Source: Caprimulgus europaeus (taxonomy: Eukaryota > Chordata > Aves > Caprimulgiformes > Caprimulgidae). Taken from it: a DNA stretch of 64,000 nucleotides. The DNA lies in contig OU015529.1 of the NCBI GenBank assembly GCA_907165065.1, forward strand, positions 9,557,554 to 9,621,553, in the 5' to 3' direction. The number at the start of each line of letters is the position of its first letter. Positions within the stretch are counted from its first letter, which is position 1. Below are positions 13,456 to 26,695 of this stretch, piece by piece. Both the position numbers and the translations under genes were made by a program. The notes beneath the pieces are model-generated. The model was not told the origin of the DNA and made no database searches. It was given only the letters and a program-made list of their open reading frames with translations.

Positions 13456-13641
13456 AGTTAATAGTATCTCAGTTCTCATTATTTTTCTGTGCCTCAAGCA
13501 TATGGGCCATGATAACTTTTTTGTTTGTATTTTAGAATACAGAATGTGGACATTCAGCAGGATGTCTTAAAAATTCATGTTTTATCCTTTTATGGTTATT
13601 TTAAGATCTAGAAGTATGTTCCTTTAACATTCCACATGCTT

Positions 13642-13689
13642 TTATATACATATATATATATGTGTGTGTGTGTGCATGTATGCACGTAT
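13642..13689. repeat. TA/TG dinucleotide microsatellite
   Basis: An alternating (TA)n stretch passes directly into (TG)n and then an imperfect GCATGTATGCACGTATA tail. Alternating purine-pyrimidine DNA of this kind is length-variable between individuals. Confidence 0.85.
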
Positions 13690-14850
13690 AACTGCTCTTT
13701 ACTTCTGTCTCTCTGTAAATGAAATCAGATCATGATTAGAATGGAAATAATTGCTAATTTTTGGAATTTCAAATAACCTTTTTATGTTAGGATGAAGTCT
13801 AGTATTTATTACCTGCTATCATATGCAAGACTTTGATTTATGAAATAATTCTGGTGATTTTTTTATGGGTTTTTTAAGAGACAAAGGAAGTTTGTTATTA
13901 ACTTTCCTAGCTAAATTTCAGCAGGTTGAAGTCACCTATAATTCTACTGAGAAAGTTACTTCTAATTAAACAAGCTACTACTATCTCAGTCTTCCAAGAT
14001 ACTTCCCATTGTTTTGGAGATCTCATTGCAGCACTGCAAATACAACTTCAGTTAATGTCATCTGCTAATGCAGGTACATCAAGCTCTCTTACTAGAAGTT
14101 CAGCCAGAAAGACAGGTTGGGTGAAGAGTAGTCACTTCATGCAGAGACTTAAAAGGAGAAATGTGGTTTCGTTTCACTCTTGAACTCACATATTCCTCAT
14201 AACTCAGTGGTCCTGTTGCCACCTAATGAAAAAAAACATGAGGATGACTTGGAAAGTAGGAGATTGCTGGAGTTATGGAAGATTTCATATTGTATGCATC
14301 CATTCACAAAACTCCATGCTGGCCCTTGACTTGTGCCATACAGCTAGCACTCTGCAGCAAACTGAGCCAAGGGCTTTCCTTTGCTTGCAGCAGGCTAGAA
14401 GGTGTGGCTGGAAGGGCTTTCTCACCTTGCAGCAGACTGATCACTCAACTGTACAGCTCAGCAGACCTACACAACAGTAGAAGTGTTTTACTGGCTGGGT
14501 GAGACAAAGTTATAGTTGTGCCAGTATTGGGCTGTTTGAAAAGGCCCATGGCACTAAGGTGAAGTTACTGTGAAGTAGCTTTGCTGATTGATTCTGATTC
14601 CAAACTAATCCAGCAATATGAATGTGGTCCTTTAGGTGAAGTACCTTTTAATGACAAAATCCACGCTGGACAAAATGCATACAAGATAAAGGAATATTTA
14701 GTTCTCTAGTGCTTTGTGAAACCTACAGATTACAGAAGACATAGAAAGTCCACACCTGTACTTAGGAACTGGACCTGTTCCAGCATTGTTAAGAAATGGA
14801 GGTGGGATTTGTATCAGGCCTTGCCAATTACTTTCTGTTGAGAAGTTACA

Positions 14851-15240
14851 CAGAATCACATAATCACAGAATGTTGGGGATTGGAAGGGACCTCGAAAGA
14901 TCATCTAGTCCAATCCCCCTGCCAGAGCAGGAACACCCAGATGAGTTCACACAGGAAGGCGTCCAGGCGGGTCTTGAATGTCTCCAGAGAAGGAGACTCC
15001 ACAACCTCCCTGGGCAGCCTGTCCCAGTGCTCTGTCACCCTCACAGTAAATAAATTCCTTCTCAAATTTAAGCGGAACCTCCTGTGTTCCAGCTTACACC
15101 CATTGCCCCTTGTCCTATCATTGGACATCACTGTGAAGAGTCTGCCCCATACCCCTGACACTCACCCTTCATATATTTATAAACATTGATAAGGTCCCCC
15201 CTCAGCCTCCTCTTCTCCAAGCTAAAGAGGCCCAGCTCAA
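14851..15240 (-). mobile_element. CR1 LINE fragment, 5'-truncated, antisense to ABLIM1
   Basis: The plus strand starts with CAGAATCACATAATCACAGA, the reverse complement of the short ATTCTGTG-like repeats that end CR1 elements. It continues through the 3' UTR into the end of the CR1 polymerase frame. On the minus strand the frame reads [14 protein letters not shown], then, after a frameshift near 15140, NDRTRGNG and later [20 protein letters not shown]. This is the characteristic C-terminus of avian CR1 ORF2. About 390 bp are present. The element stops abruptly at 15240, the usual 5' truncation from incomplete reverse transcription. The frameshift and an in-frame stop show that it is dead. Confidence 0.95.
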
Positions 15241-15507
15241 AATTTTTAAAAATAATCTGTGCAATAAACACAGTTTAAAAGAAAATTGAATGGCAGATGC
15301 TGGATTTTGCCCTCATATGCGCCTAATAGAAGGCAAATGAAGGCAGTGAATTCACAGAATTGTTTTGTAATTAGATTAGAATGAAACTATGCAGAAAATC
15401 CTGTTAATTCACTTACCTCTTCACTACAAAACAGAACATTAAAAAAACCACTGCATGCATTCAATGGTTAGCCTTCCTTTTTTCAGAACATACACATCTT
15501 AATAAAA

Positions 15508-16161
15508 TCTAGCAGTTTCACTGGGCTAGCCCTTGACTAGCAGCCAGCACAGCCATTCTCCTACTTCCCTCCCCACCCCCTGGGGATAGGGGAGAGGATT
15601 GGGGGCAAGGATAAGGAGGCTTGTGGGTTGAGATAAAAACAGTTTAATAATAGAAATTTTAAAAAAACTTTTAAAACCCCTAATATTAAAATAGTAGTGA
15701 TAATGATAACAGTAACAAAACATACAAATGAGTGATACCAGTGCTGTTGCTCACCACCCGCCGACCAAGCGCAGCCCCGTTCCCAGATAACGGAGGAGCG
15801 ACAATCCCGAACTGAAACCGCAATCCCGGGAGAGCCAGAGCCCAAACGAAAGCCAGCATGAATTCCCCCCCCCCGCTTTCCAGTCAGCCCTGGAAAATAT
15901 ACTAAACATGATGGGATATGATCTGGAATATTTCACTGGCACATCCAAATGCCAGTTTGGGCTTTGCTGTTCACTGCACTTCTCCCTCCCTGTCCCAATG
16001 CAGCTGTGAACAGACAAACACGGTGGCCTTGAGCTCCAACAGCAACTAATAACATTGGTACTTTTATCAATGTTCTCATAACAAGGCTTACACTGAAACC
16101 AAAACACAGCTATTCTAACTACTAAGAAGAAAATTCTCTCTATCATAGCAAAACCAAGACA
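15508..16161 (-). mobile_element. Avian ERVL-type solo LTR, antisense to ABLIM1
   Basis: On the minus strand the element begins TGTCTTGGTTTTGCTATGAT at 16161. It has the layout of a common avian ERVL-class LTR: an AAACTGGCATTTGG-like promoter region, a TATA-like AGTATATTTTCC, the GGTCGGCGGGTGGTGAGCAA motif, an ATTAAACTG polyadenylation-type signal, then TTATCTCAACCCACAAG and a C/G-rich end near 15508. It is about 650 bp. There is no internal retroviral gene on either side, so it is a solo LTR left by recombination between two LTRs. The lower-coordinate boundary is eroded and I could not match a target-site duplication. Class assignment is from recall of avian repeats. Confidence 0.85.
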
Positions 16162-19100
16162 CTCTGGATTGTCTCTGACTAACTACATGTTCAGTCACTG
16201 GGATTAGGTTTCTCTGTGCTTAAATGTAACGCAGGATCCTAACAGATGTTGTTGAAATCCTGGCAATAGGCAGTAGAGATGAGTCTGCTATTGCTTTGCT
16301 CCTCTGGACTGCCCAGAGTATTCTAACCGGCCACTTTGGGCTCCTGGGACTACATTTCATAACTGAGTGGAATTACCTTCTTTAGAGTACCAACCTCCTG
16401 CAGTTAACTGCATGGATAATATAAGCTCACAGCTTTACCTGTGTGTAGCAATAGGTGGATTTGCCGCATGAAGACAGAATGCATAGCTCCCATAATGATC
16501 ACAGTTGGTAGTTGAGCATTTCACCTGGGTGTGCAACTTGCTCAACATTGGACATTGCAGAAAAGTGAGAACTCAAGGCAGAGCTGACAGTGCAGTCACA
16601 AGTGACTGCTAAGATCTTACTAGAGTAAGTCCAGTTGATATTCAGCTGCCATGAGGACTGTTTCTTCATGCCAGCAGAGCAGTTGCACAACTGGGGATTT
16701 AGCCTGAATCATTACTCACACCTTTCCTTAGAAAATATTGTATTCAAGCAGCTAATAATTGCATAGCTATCAGCTATCAACTAATGAGTATAACAATATT
16801 GTAGGCTGATGGAGTTCACACTAATAAGTTACAAAGTTTATTATAGTCTCTCTGTTCAGTAATATGCTAACATGACATTGGCAGTCACTGTTGGGATGTT
16901 GGGAAGTATTTTTGTATAAAAATCAGAAAATGGGCACGAATGAACAGTGCAAGTGTTCGTAGCAGCAGGACAGCTGCACTTTGGGTTTACCCAAGGCAGC
17001 ACAGCAAGGAAGGCACTCAGGATCTTCCATGTCTCTTGCATGCATGTTGTCATTCAGATTTACACTCACGGCCTCACGCTCCATTTCCCACTTTACCCCA
17101 GTGGGGTGTCTTGTGTCTTGCAGCCCCATCAGCCTGGAAACTGCCAGTGTGAGCTCTGCTTCCCGCTGCTCCATCCTGTCTCAGGTTGAACAGTGGCAGA
17201 GACTGCTGAGAGCTGTTTCTACTGAGATATTGTGACAGTAGTATTAAAAACAGCTTTAGAAGGTCCTAGTTTTAAAGATACGTATCAAGCAAGAATTTAT
17301 CAGACTAGAAAATTTTCAATTAATTTAAATTGTATTACACTTTCCTGCCTTTGGTGGTAACAGAGAAAATTATGGTAGATTCTGAACTCCTTGGAAGCAA
17401 AGGAGCTGCACTTTTATTTTTGTGTCTGAGAACAGATATTTGTAGTGACTTGCTAAACAGATAAGAGCCTGGGAAAAATGAGTGGACAGTTTAGGTCAGG
17501 ATGTTATTAGAGGCAAATTTTGATCTTCACAGTGTTTGTGCTGTTCCAGCCACTCGTGAGATCATAGAAGCCTGCAGAGAAGGAAACAATGGAATTTGAT
17601 GTTATACCAAACATCAAACAGGGTTGAAGGTTCTGTGACCTCTGCAAGTAATTAAAATAAAGCTTCACTGGAAAATGGTAGGCTACTGCCACAGTTCCTG
17701 TTTTACAATTCACGACATTCCTTAAGGGGTTTAGAAGATGAGTCTGAGTTATTCTTTGTGCCGCTCCTCAGTGCTTAAGAGAGTTAAGAAATCAGGTCAT
17801 TCTCATCAGAGTCATAGTAAAACTAAATATTTGATTAGGTTTGTCCATGAAATGAGCCTATTATACCTGTTTATTAAAAAAAATTAAAAATAAAAAAAGA
17901 AAGGAGGGGGCTTTTTCCTCTTAAATGTGCTCTTTCAACTACATAGCAATTTTTGTGGTATTTAAATAGTATTAGAAAAGTAAAGCTTTCTACGTGTTTA
18001 ATAGCTGTTTGTCAGGTGACTGCTGAGATATCTTTGAATGGAGAGTGAGTGAGTGCAGCTGTGCAAATGTAACGCAACAAATATGCACTTAATTGTGTCC
18101 TTTGGGCAGCAGAAAATGTCTGTTGGTAATTAGTTCTTCCTCTACCAGAACCACTGGCATGTGAGCTCTCCTAGCGGGATTCTTGTTATTGTTCTCTCTG
18201 GCTCTTGTTCACTGTTGTTCTGGAAGGAAGGACAGAACTGAAGGCATGAGTAATAGGAAATCTTAAGGTCTCACGTTCTCCAAAGAGGAAAACATTTATT
18301 TAATCAGGCTAGAGCTCTACAGGCCATCAGAGAATAAAAGTTAGTCTTGTGGGAAGTTGGGACAGAGAGGATGGACTTGGAAAATACAGCCCTTGCCTTT
18401 TGAAGTCCTATTACCATGGGGTTAAAGCTGTATGCGTGCTGCACGCAGGTACCTGCTGTGCTGAGTTTCTGGGACATGCTACATCAGCTTGTGTGCAGCT
18501 GTATTTGTAGCTCCTGGGTTGAAAGCATTCTTGTGATAGCCACCATTTACTTCCCTGACACCTGTGAGTACCAGTACACTTTTGGCTTCAGGAAGTCCCC
18601 AAAGGCATCTTGATAGAGTGAAGGCAAGCCGACTGTGGAGAGTTGGAGCACCAGCAGTGTGAGGAGGGGTGGTACAGGAGCTCAGGGCGTTGTGTTTAAC
18701 TGGTGCTCCACTCCCAGCCTTCTTTTTTACCTTTTAAACTGCAAGAAGTTTCTTTAACCTTGATGCACACAGTGTATAGTGCACTGGCTATGTTCTAGGA
18801 TCTTTCCCACTCCGTAGAACTGTACAGAGTTGTTATCCCTCCATCAGAGGGAGCCTTCAAAGCCCTCTGTTAACAGCACACTGTGGCTTCTAAAATGGCA
18901 TTGCAGCCTGTTTTAATCAGCTAAGGAGGATTTGTGTGTTCCAGTTGAAGTTATTTAAAAGTGTGATGAAAGAAGTCTGAAAATTGATAGCTGCTGAGTC
19001 TGAAAAGGTGATCTAAGAAAAATGTAGTCTCTCATTATCAATTATTATTATAGGTCTTGGTAGTGTTGTAGCACATAATAGAGCTTATACTTTTGCTAAT

Positions 19101-19334
19101 GTTACTTGAAACATGTCCTCTGCAGAATATACACATCCAGCTCCTCTCTGTAGCCCATCATCCATGAATCCTGGCTACTGAGCCTCCAACCTTCATTCAT
19201 AAGCCTTAGAGGAGAGGTGATTATTCTGGTTTTGTTCTCAGGACTGGTTATTAGGAGTACATTTCTTTAATGGTTTTCCTTGGTAGTGTTTCTCCAAAGT
19301 GTTCTATGAAGGGCATTAAATGTTATTTAACCTC

Positions 19335-19400
19335 CTTTGTAGAATGGGAAACTGAAGCTCAGTGTTTCTAAAGACTTGATTCCAGTATAAGTCTTGAAAT
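19335..19400 (-). repeat. Possible MIR-like SINE remnant
   Basis: The stretch AGAATGGGAAACTGAAGCTC resembles the MIR core read in reverse (the familiar AAATGGGGAAACTGAGGCTC pattern). The match fades quickly on both sides. Weak, and only a profile search could settle it. Confidence 0.3.
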
Positions 19401-21439
19401 TGCCAGAATAAATAGAACCATAATACTATATAAAATACTGTTAAACCCTATTTTCTTTACATGGATATGCATATAATTCACATATTGTGTATAGTATATA
19501 TATTTAGTAGTATATGGAAAATAAATAGAACTCATATATCACTGGTCAACCACAAATCAATGCAACTTCCAGAACCATGGAAAGCTACTCAAATTTGACA
19601 TTCATATATTTACATTTATAATGACACTTATACCTTGGCCACTGTTCCTTCATCCTGCAGTTCTAAGGCTCTGGAAGTATTTGATAATTGAATATATACT
19701 GCTACATTTTATCTAATTTTTTTCTATCTACTGTGTTCAAATGGGATTTAATCTGAGAACCTGCTTTAGATTTGTCAGTGTGGGCAGAAGATAAATAGGA
19801 AAGTCAGAAGAAATTGTATATTGTTATAAATTGGTAACTGATGTTCTTTGTTTCTACTGCAAAGGTAATTGCCAGTTGATTTAACAGAGAATTTATAGGC
19901 AGTGACAGTAACATAGGTTTAATATTTCATTTGACAAGAAACTGCTTTCAATGCAGTACGCAAAGTTTTATTTTGGTTGGTTTTAGCACTTCTAGCTAAG
20001 CAAAACTAGGGTATTCGCAGCAATGAATTCAGATTACTCTAACTTACTTTAGGGACAATCCTGTAAGGCATGGGTTTGCACTTACTGGTTTGGATTCTCC
20101 TGAAGACCTCAGCCAAAGCTGAAATAATTCAGAAGGGATCATAAGCAATATGATAGGTCAAAACCTAGGGACTGAATAGCTCTATTTTGAACAATAAAGT
20201 GATTTGTTACTGCTGGCATGGTGCAAGATGCCACTTGAGAAGTCTTTGTGTATTAAAGCTAACTGTAAAGGATTTCTGGACACGAAGTGGACTTGAGAAA
20301 GGGTAAGGAGAGCTAGACATAGTGAGAAGGCAAGTGGCTTTAACCCTCTTGCACCTTGGTGAAGAATATTCAGGGCAAATTTGCACTGAATTAATATTTG
20401 TACCGTAGCAAAAGACCACAGAGAGCTGCACGTTGGCCATGCTGATGAGAGCTCAATAGCCTGTGAGGTGGGCAAGAGCAGATGTCTAGAAAGTGTGAAT
20501 ATTTCATCCCTTTGTAGATCCAAAAGGTTTCCTAATACATTGTAAATGACTGGGTTTTAGCAACCAGTTTTCACTTATGATCACAGCAAGTCAGGTGTAG
20601 CAGGATTAGCCCTGAGTTAGTTGAGATGCTGATTGTTTTCCAGTGGATACCCACTGAAGAAAAGCTTCCACTCCTGAGCTGGAGGCAGAAAAGCTCATGA
20701 AACTGGTTTGGAAGCGTTCAGCAACAACCACAGCCGCTGTGGTATGTAACTCCCCAAAACCTCTCCAGTGCAGGATGTGTTAGTGCTTCCATTTAGCAAG
20801 GTTGTGTTATCCGGGGCGTGGTGGTCATTCCTCATCACTCACACTAAGCTAAAATTTTGACAGTTGTTTCAGCCTTGGGGAAAGATCCAATAAACTTGAA
20901 AGCAGTCTCTTTGGCTGTTTTGAAGAGACATGGACATTGTTTATATATATGTTGTCTTGACAGTAGCATTTCAGAAGTTTGTCCAGGGAAAAAGTCTTCA
21001 GAGAGGCTGCAGGTCTACACATAATATTGTGATGAATTCTGGATTTGTTTCTCATGTAAACAGCCTGGCTTTTAAAAACATGTAAACTGCTTATAGCAAT
21101 TAACTGATAAGTATTTGAATCCAGGTGCTCTTTTCTAAAGGATCTTCAAGAAAAGCTTTTTCATGAGGAGAAAAATAAGAGGAATGTTTGTCAGATGATC
21201 ATGTCAAGTGAAAGACTGGTTAATATTAGCACTAGATGGACCAGATACAGAACCTTTTAGGACAAAGTATAGATCAAGCTAATAGAATAAACTGATGAAA
21301 GTTACTGTGAATTAACTGCAAAACAAGGAACACAAAACTCAGAAACCTGGGGTAGGACTGTTGGAGTAGCTATGCAAAACAGAAAGGATTGGCACTTTTG
21401 TTTATGATAAAGAAATGCAACATTTGATTAAAACACAGG

Positions 21440-21545
21440 TGCAATGTGGCTTTCTTGTTCTCAAACAACAAGCAAACAATCAAAAAGAAACAAACCCAAA
21501 CAAACCCCTCAAAAAACCCCAACAAACTAAAACAAACCCACCACA
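21440..21545. repeat. CAAA/CCC-rich low-complexity stretch
   Basis: Repeated AAACAAAC and CCCAAACAAACCCC-type units over about 100 bp. This compositional bias also produces two spurious open frames, one on each strand. Confidence 0.7.
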
Positions 21546-24470
21546 CCTCAAAGGCCAGACTGGAAGAGGAGAAGCTGAAACCATACAGATGTGAATGTGT
21601 GATTTTCTTTGTCCACATGCCATGGCCCACTCACAATACAGACATCTCTGCTGGATCCTCTCTATGCTTTTTAAAAGTACATTGCCTTAGTTGAGCATCA
21701 GGGTTCTTGGTAGGGAATTATTTCATTGTAAAAACTACTTAATCTGATAATACTTATGTACAAAGGTTTCAGTCCTTTGTGTCTGGGAATTTGGTAAGCA
21801 TCTCACAGGGCACAATCCCACCTCAGATGGGATATCTCAGATGTTAATTAATAATAATATAACAGGCCTTGAACTCTTCCCAGTTCAGACTGTGTAGCTA
21901 CTTAGCTACCCTACTGAATACCTTTTCAGAAGCTATGAATTTTATTTCAGAAAAATCCATGTGCCTACTGAAAATCTGTTAAGCAGCGACACAGTTATGC
22001 CACAGAGATATTCTTTAGCTGGATGAGACAGGCAGAGCCCAGAAAAGATTCCTGTTTTATTATTTCAAATCTTTTTTTCACTTATTGTCTTCCTGTTTGG
22101 AGAAGATTCTTTCTGGCAGTGATTCAGCCTTCTTAGGAATTTTTTATATCTCATTAACTGGGAGTGGTTCCCAGGACATCAGATTTGCTATCATCTTTAA
22201 ATCAAATGCTTCTGAAATCACTTGTGACAAGCAGCTCTGTGGGCCCCACTCTGCTGAAGAACTCTGGGAATTCTCAAAAGTTGGGATATTTTTTTACCAA
22301 ACAGACAAAATTGCTATTCCTCTGTAGGTACAATATTGTTTGCATAAGGCAGAAAGTGCAGATAAGAATGTCAGCTTTTGCTGAGTGCTGAGCTATCTGA
22401 ATTGGAGATCTACCTTTGAGCCCTGTTCAATATTCACAGCCCTAAGCTGCATATATATACAAGTAGCTGTTCTTTTCACCTCTGCATTAAAGATCAGAAT
22501 AGCTGTGGTTTGATGCCAACGTTACATTGCAGATACATTTGGAGTTTAATAATTTTCTTTTTCTTAAATTCCAGTCTTGAATGGACCTGATGGAACACCT
22601 CAGGGGTTAAATAATTGCTAGAGAGAGTCAGAGACAAGTGGACAGCCAATAATGAAAATCATAAAAAGAGAATGAGCACTAACTGTGGTTTTCCTTCTCA
22701 GTTCAATATTGGTTTTGTTGCTGCAAGTCGAGCATCAGTTCTGTGTTTCCTCCCTCATTAGCTTGTAGTGAGTGACCTTTCATTCTCCCTTTTTCCAGAG
22801 CCTCTTTTTTTGCCTGATAGGTCTAAATCTGCTGTGCAAAAAATACCAAATCACATTAGTCTCCCTGTCTGGTTGATGCTGCCCTCTAAGGAGCAGGAAT
22901 CAACAGCAGGGACAGTAGCTGAGTAAGAGAAGTGCATGTTTTTTGCACATGAAAAGTGAGTGCATGGCCAAACTAACAGCACAGTGTGTCCTCTTCTCTG
23001 GACTTGTATTGCTTAAATTCCTGGACAGGATTTTTTCTTGGTGATAATGAAAGATAAATAGTTGTGTCCACAAACACCACTGTCTGTATGAAGAGCTTTC
23101 CCCACCTTCCCTAAAATGAAACCCAGATACTGCACTACTAAGGCAGGAACAAATGAGAACATTAAATTTAAAGGGTGCAACTTCACCTGTAGAAGGACTG
23201 GGTGTTAGATCTGGCTGTCTGGTAGTTGTCAGGTACTTTAATCCCTATACTTTGTCATCTCATATAAATACTTTTAAATACTAAGCCTGTATAATCATAT
23301 TGAATGTGAACCAAAAATATGTTCTTATTCATCTCAGTAGACATAAGGAAAGGTTGACTTTAGTAATGTTACAGTCTCAGGTATAATGAAGTAGGAAATG
23401 GGTTTGATTACATTCTACAAGTCAGCTACAGAGTAAACAGATATTTTGTATATGTAATACCACAGTGGATGGGAATATTTTGTGGAAAAGGATTTGAGGT
23501 TAATTTGTTTGGAAAACCAGATACAATTTTAAAGACTTTTACAATTCATTACTTGTCACTTTTAAGGGTTATTTTCTAGGATTAATTATTTTTAGGTTAA
23601 AAAAAGCCTGATGTGAATTCAGCATGCTTAGTTTCTGAGGCAAGGAAGTTAATATATTGGTTGCTTTGGCCTCTTAAGGAGAAGAAATCACATTAATATT
23701 TGTGCCTTGATTTATCCTGTCTTTAAATGCCTGAAATCTGATCAGCTTTGTTTATTGTGGGTATCAATGTATTTGAGAGAATGAATGGCTCAGTAGATTT
23801 GGATTTGGGTAACAGGATCTAGAGTACTTAACATCTTTACATGAATAGTTCAAATTCAGCTCAAGCTTTCTGTGCTAGTGTAGCTTCTGAAGTCAGATGT
23901 GTGAATTAAATTAATGGTCCCAGATGTGGCTTTAGAAAGCTCTCTCTATTAATGTCCATATCAGCAGTGTCAAGAAGGCAGCCAAGGAATGAAATGGCAG
24001 GTTGAAAACTGTTGTTCATTGTCTAAATTCATTCATAACAATGGAGCCATTGAGAAATACATATTTGACAACATGAGGAGGCAGCAGGTTTACACAAATA
24101 TCTGACTGCAGTGTGACATTCATTGCCTTGGACTGTTAGATAGATGGAGTTTTTAAAAGATGTTGATCAAATTATGGAGAATAGCTAGATTGTGACATAG
24201 CCTTTAGCTGGGAGGTCTTTAAACCACTGATTACTTGAATGGGAAGGTGCTGGCCCTGTTGAGGGCAGGATGCTGCACTAGATAGACCTCTGGACTGAAG
24301 AACTATGGCAGATCTTACATTCTCATCACTATTGTCACATCATGAGGGTAACGTTGTATCACAACAGGTGAACTAGAAGAGAAATGTCAGTGGCCTGTGA
24401 ACAAATAATGAGTGCTCACAAAGCAGTGCAATGCCATGGTCTCTCATTTCCCTTTTTTATTTCTGTTTAG

Positions 24471-24558
24471 GCAGGTGACAAGCATTATCATCCAAGCTGT
24501 GCACGATGCAGCAGGTGCAACCAAATGTTCACAGAAGGAGAAGAAATGTATCTGCAAG
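24471..24558 (+). CDS. ABLIM1: ABLIM1 exon: central zinc-ligand block of LIM4
   Basis: An 88-nt exon encoding AGDKHYHPSCARCSRC and then NQMFTEGEEMYLQ plus one base. With the preceding exon it gives C-x2-C, 16 residues, H-x2-C, x2, C-x2-C, the LIM consensus spacing. HPSC supplies the last ligands of the first finger, and CARC/CSRC begin the second. The acceptor follows a T-rich run ending TTTAG, and the donor is CAAG|GTAAGG. It begins on a codon boundary, matching 720, and ends one base into a Gly codon. Within it are two in-frame Met codons (24525 and 24546) that could start translation of a short isoform. The first is in a poor context, with C at -3 and T at +4. Confidence 0.96.
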
Positions 24559-26695
24559 GTAAGGAGATATCCATCCCAAAATAAGAAAATCAGACTTTGT
24601 AATTTTTCTGTCACAGACCTCAGGAGTTTATAAAGCATCTCCATGTAATATGGACAAGGAGAACTGCAGCCATCCTATCTTCATTGCAGTGCTCTTACAT
24701 TTTTTCACTTGAAACCCTTTCACCCTATCAGGTGGTCATAACAGTGGCTTTGCAGTGACTCTGCACCCTAGCTGAGGCTGTCTGTGTTTTCAAAAGCTGT
24801 GTAGCAAAAACGAAATTTCTTAGGCTGCCTCTGAATTTGGCATCTCACGGATAGCTTAGCACACAGAGTAGTATATGAGATACGAGACAAGGTTAGAGGG
24901 TTTCCCCTGAATTCTGCTGATCTTTTTCTCTGCTCTTCTGAACCACACTCCAGACTGTAAAAGGCAGTAGAAAAACTTAAAAAGGCTGAGGTGAGCTTGT
25001 TTTGAATCATGGAGATCGCATTCTCCATACGCACTGAGAGATTGTCTCCTCCAGTTCTTAATCATATTTGCTTGCCTTGCCTGTTTCCCCTTTAACTGGA
25101 CATATCTCTCTTCTTATTCCCATTTACTTTATGTCTTTCTACAGTCACTTCTTTCTTGTAGGTTCATTTTCACCTCCTCTTTCTTATTAAGTCTTACACT
25201 CTCAGGTATTGCCTAGCATGGTTTTTTTCATGATCCTTTCACATAAAAAAGAAGATGCTCTTTTCTTTCATTGGAAAGTATTCTTGATATGAATTCCACC
25301 TACTCTCCCAGAAGGTAGCACTTTAACTATTAAACTACAGTTACGTTTATTACTTGCTGTAGTAGTAATTAATGTTGGTAGAAAGATGTATAATACACAT
25401 TTATGGGAGCCAGAAATCAAAGTGAAAAAGGCAGATACATACTGGGATTTTGTATACTGTACTTAGGTACTGCTTGATATACCTGAAAGGACTCTAAAAG
25501 AGTAAGAAAGAAATGATGAAAGTGTAGTGGCAGCCATCTCTTGAAATCCTGAGGAGAGATTCCTTCTGGAGGAATTCCCAAATAAGATAATATTGTTAAG
25601 GAATTCCTTTGAAGCTAACTTGTGTTACTTTGTAGTTTATCCTCCCTTGCAGTCCTTCTCTTTCATCTCTCACTGACCTTATACCTTAGTCATCTTATTC
25701 CAGCTGTGCACAGAACTGGATATTGAGTTGTGTAGCAGCTCTGCATTGCAAGAGCAAGGAGGGCTGGGTAGGAAGTACTGCTTTCTGATGGCACATTACA
25801 AGACTAATTTGAAAGCAGTGGTTAACACATCTGACAACTGGTAAACTTTGTCATTTCCTCACATCACAGTGTGATAAAGTACAGACAGAGTTCAAGGTGA
25901 GCATCAGTTCATCCTTTGCTGTTATTAGTAACTGCTGCTTGCAACTGATGCCATTTGCACCAATCTAGCAGGGAGTTGGACTTCATGTTGATTGGGAATG
26001 CTGTGGTGTAAATTCCTGCAGATCCAAGTAACAGAAAGGGTATTGCTTCTACTTACACAAGGCTAGACTTTGGTGTGGCAAACTTCAGGTGATATGAAAG
26101 AAGAGAACAGAGACACGTGGCTCCTTGATCTGGCATCATTCTCTTCTTGGCTGTATCTCCCTTTCTGTGGTTGTGAATCAGTGTTCATGCTCACTCTGTC
26201 TCAGAGGAGGAGCAACCCAAGTTGTGTTGCTTTATTGTTCACAAGCTGTTTTCTGACTAAATAATGTTATTGCTGAGTGTGCTCCAGACTGTACTGCCAA
26301 AGCTTTCCTTGCTGAATTCAGCTTCTTGCAAGTGTAAGGGATCTAAAAGCCTTTCCTATATAAAACTCTCCATTGAAATGTGTATCCTGACTCCACCCAA
26401 ATTGTTTACTCTAAGGTGCAGAATAACAGCATTCCAAGCATTTCTCTGAAATAAAAATACAACACCACAACATTAAAGCTAGAACCAAAATTGCATTGCT
26501 GATAAAATATATGAAAATAGGCAGCTTCTCATTTCTAATTTTCCTCTCTGCAGGATGTGAAAGCACTGTGTTAGTATTGCTTTGTATAATAGGGAAGCCT
26601 GGCAGGTTTGTGGTAGCTACTTGTATTAGTAATGTGTAGGAAACCTGCAAAAGGAAAACATGGAAAAACAAGCCCTCTATTTTGGGGCTTTCTGT

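Larger units (their letters stand above)
721..24470 (+). other. ABLIM1: ABLIM1 giant intron interrupting LIM4 (23.75 kb)
   Basis: Bounded by donor GTAGGT at 721 and acceptor TTTAG at 24466-24470, after a T-rich tract. It contains the candidate internal promoter (about 7150-7610), a minus-strand exon-like ORF (8945-9196), a CR1 LINE (14851-15240), an ERVL-type solo LTR (about 15508-16161), poly-T and TA/TG simple repeats, and a weak MIR-like trace near 19335-19400. In 721-7150, 9200-14850 and 16162-24470 I see no convincing exon of ABLIM1 or another gene. Open frames there are short and lack homology that I recognise. Confidence 0.85.

Noticed and set aside
14796-15189. Plus-strand ORFs of 85 and 102 codons
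   Set aside because: They are antisense to the CR1 polymerase C-terminus on the minus strand.
15551-16146. Minus-strand ORFs of 65-131 codons
   Set aside because: They lie wholly inside the solo LTR, which does not encode protein; they are by-products of its GC-rich sequence.
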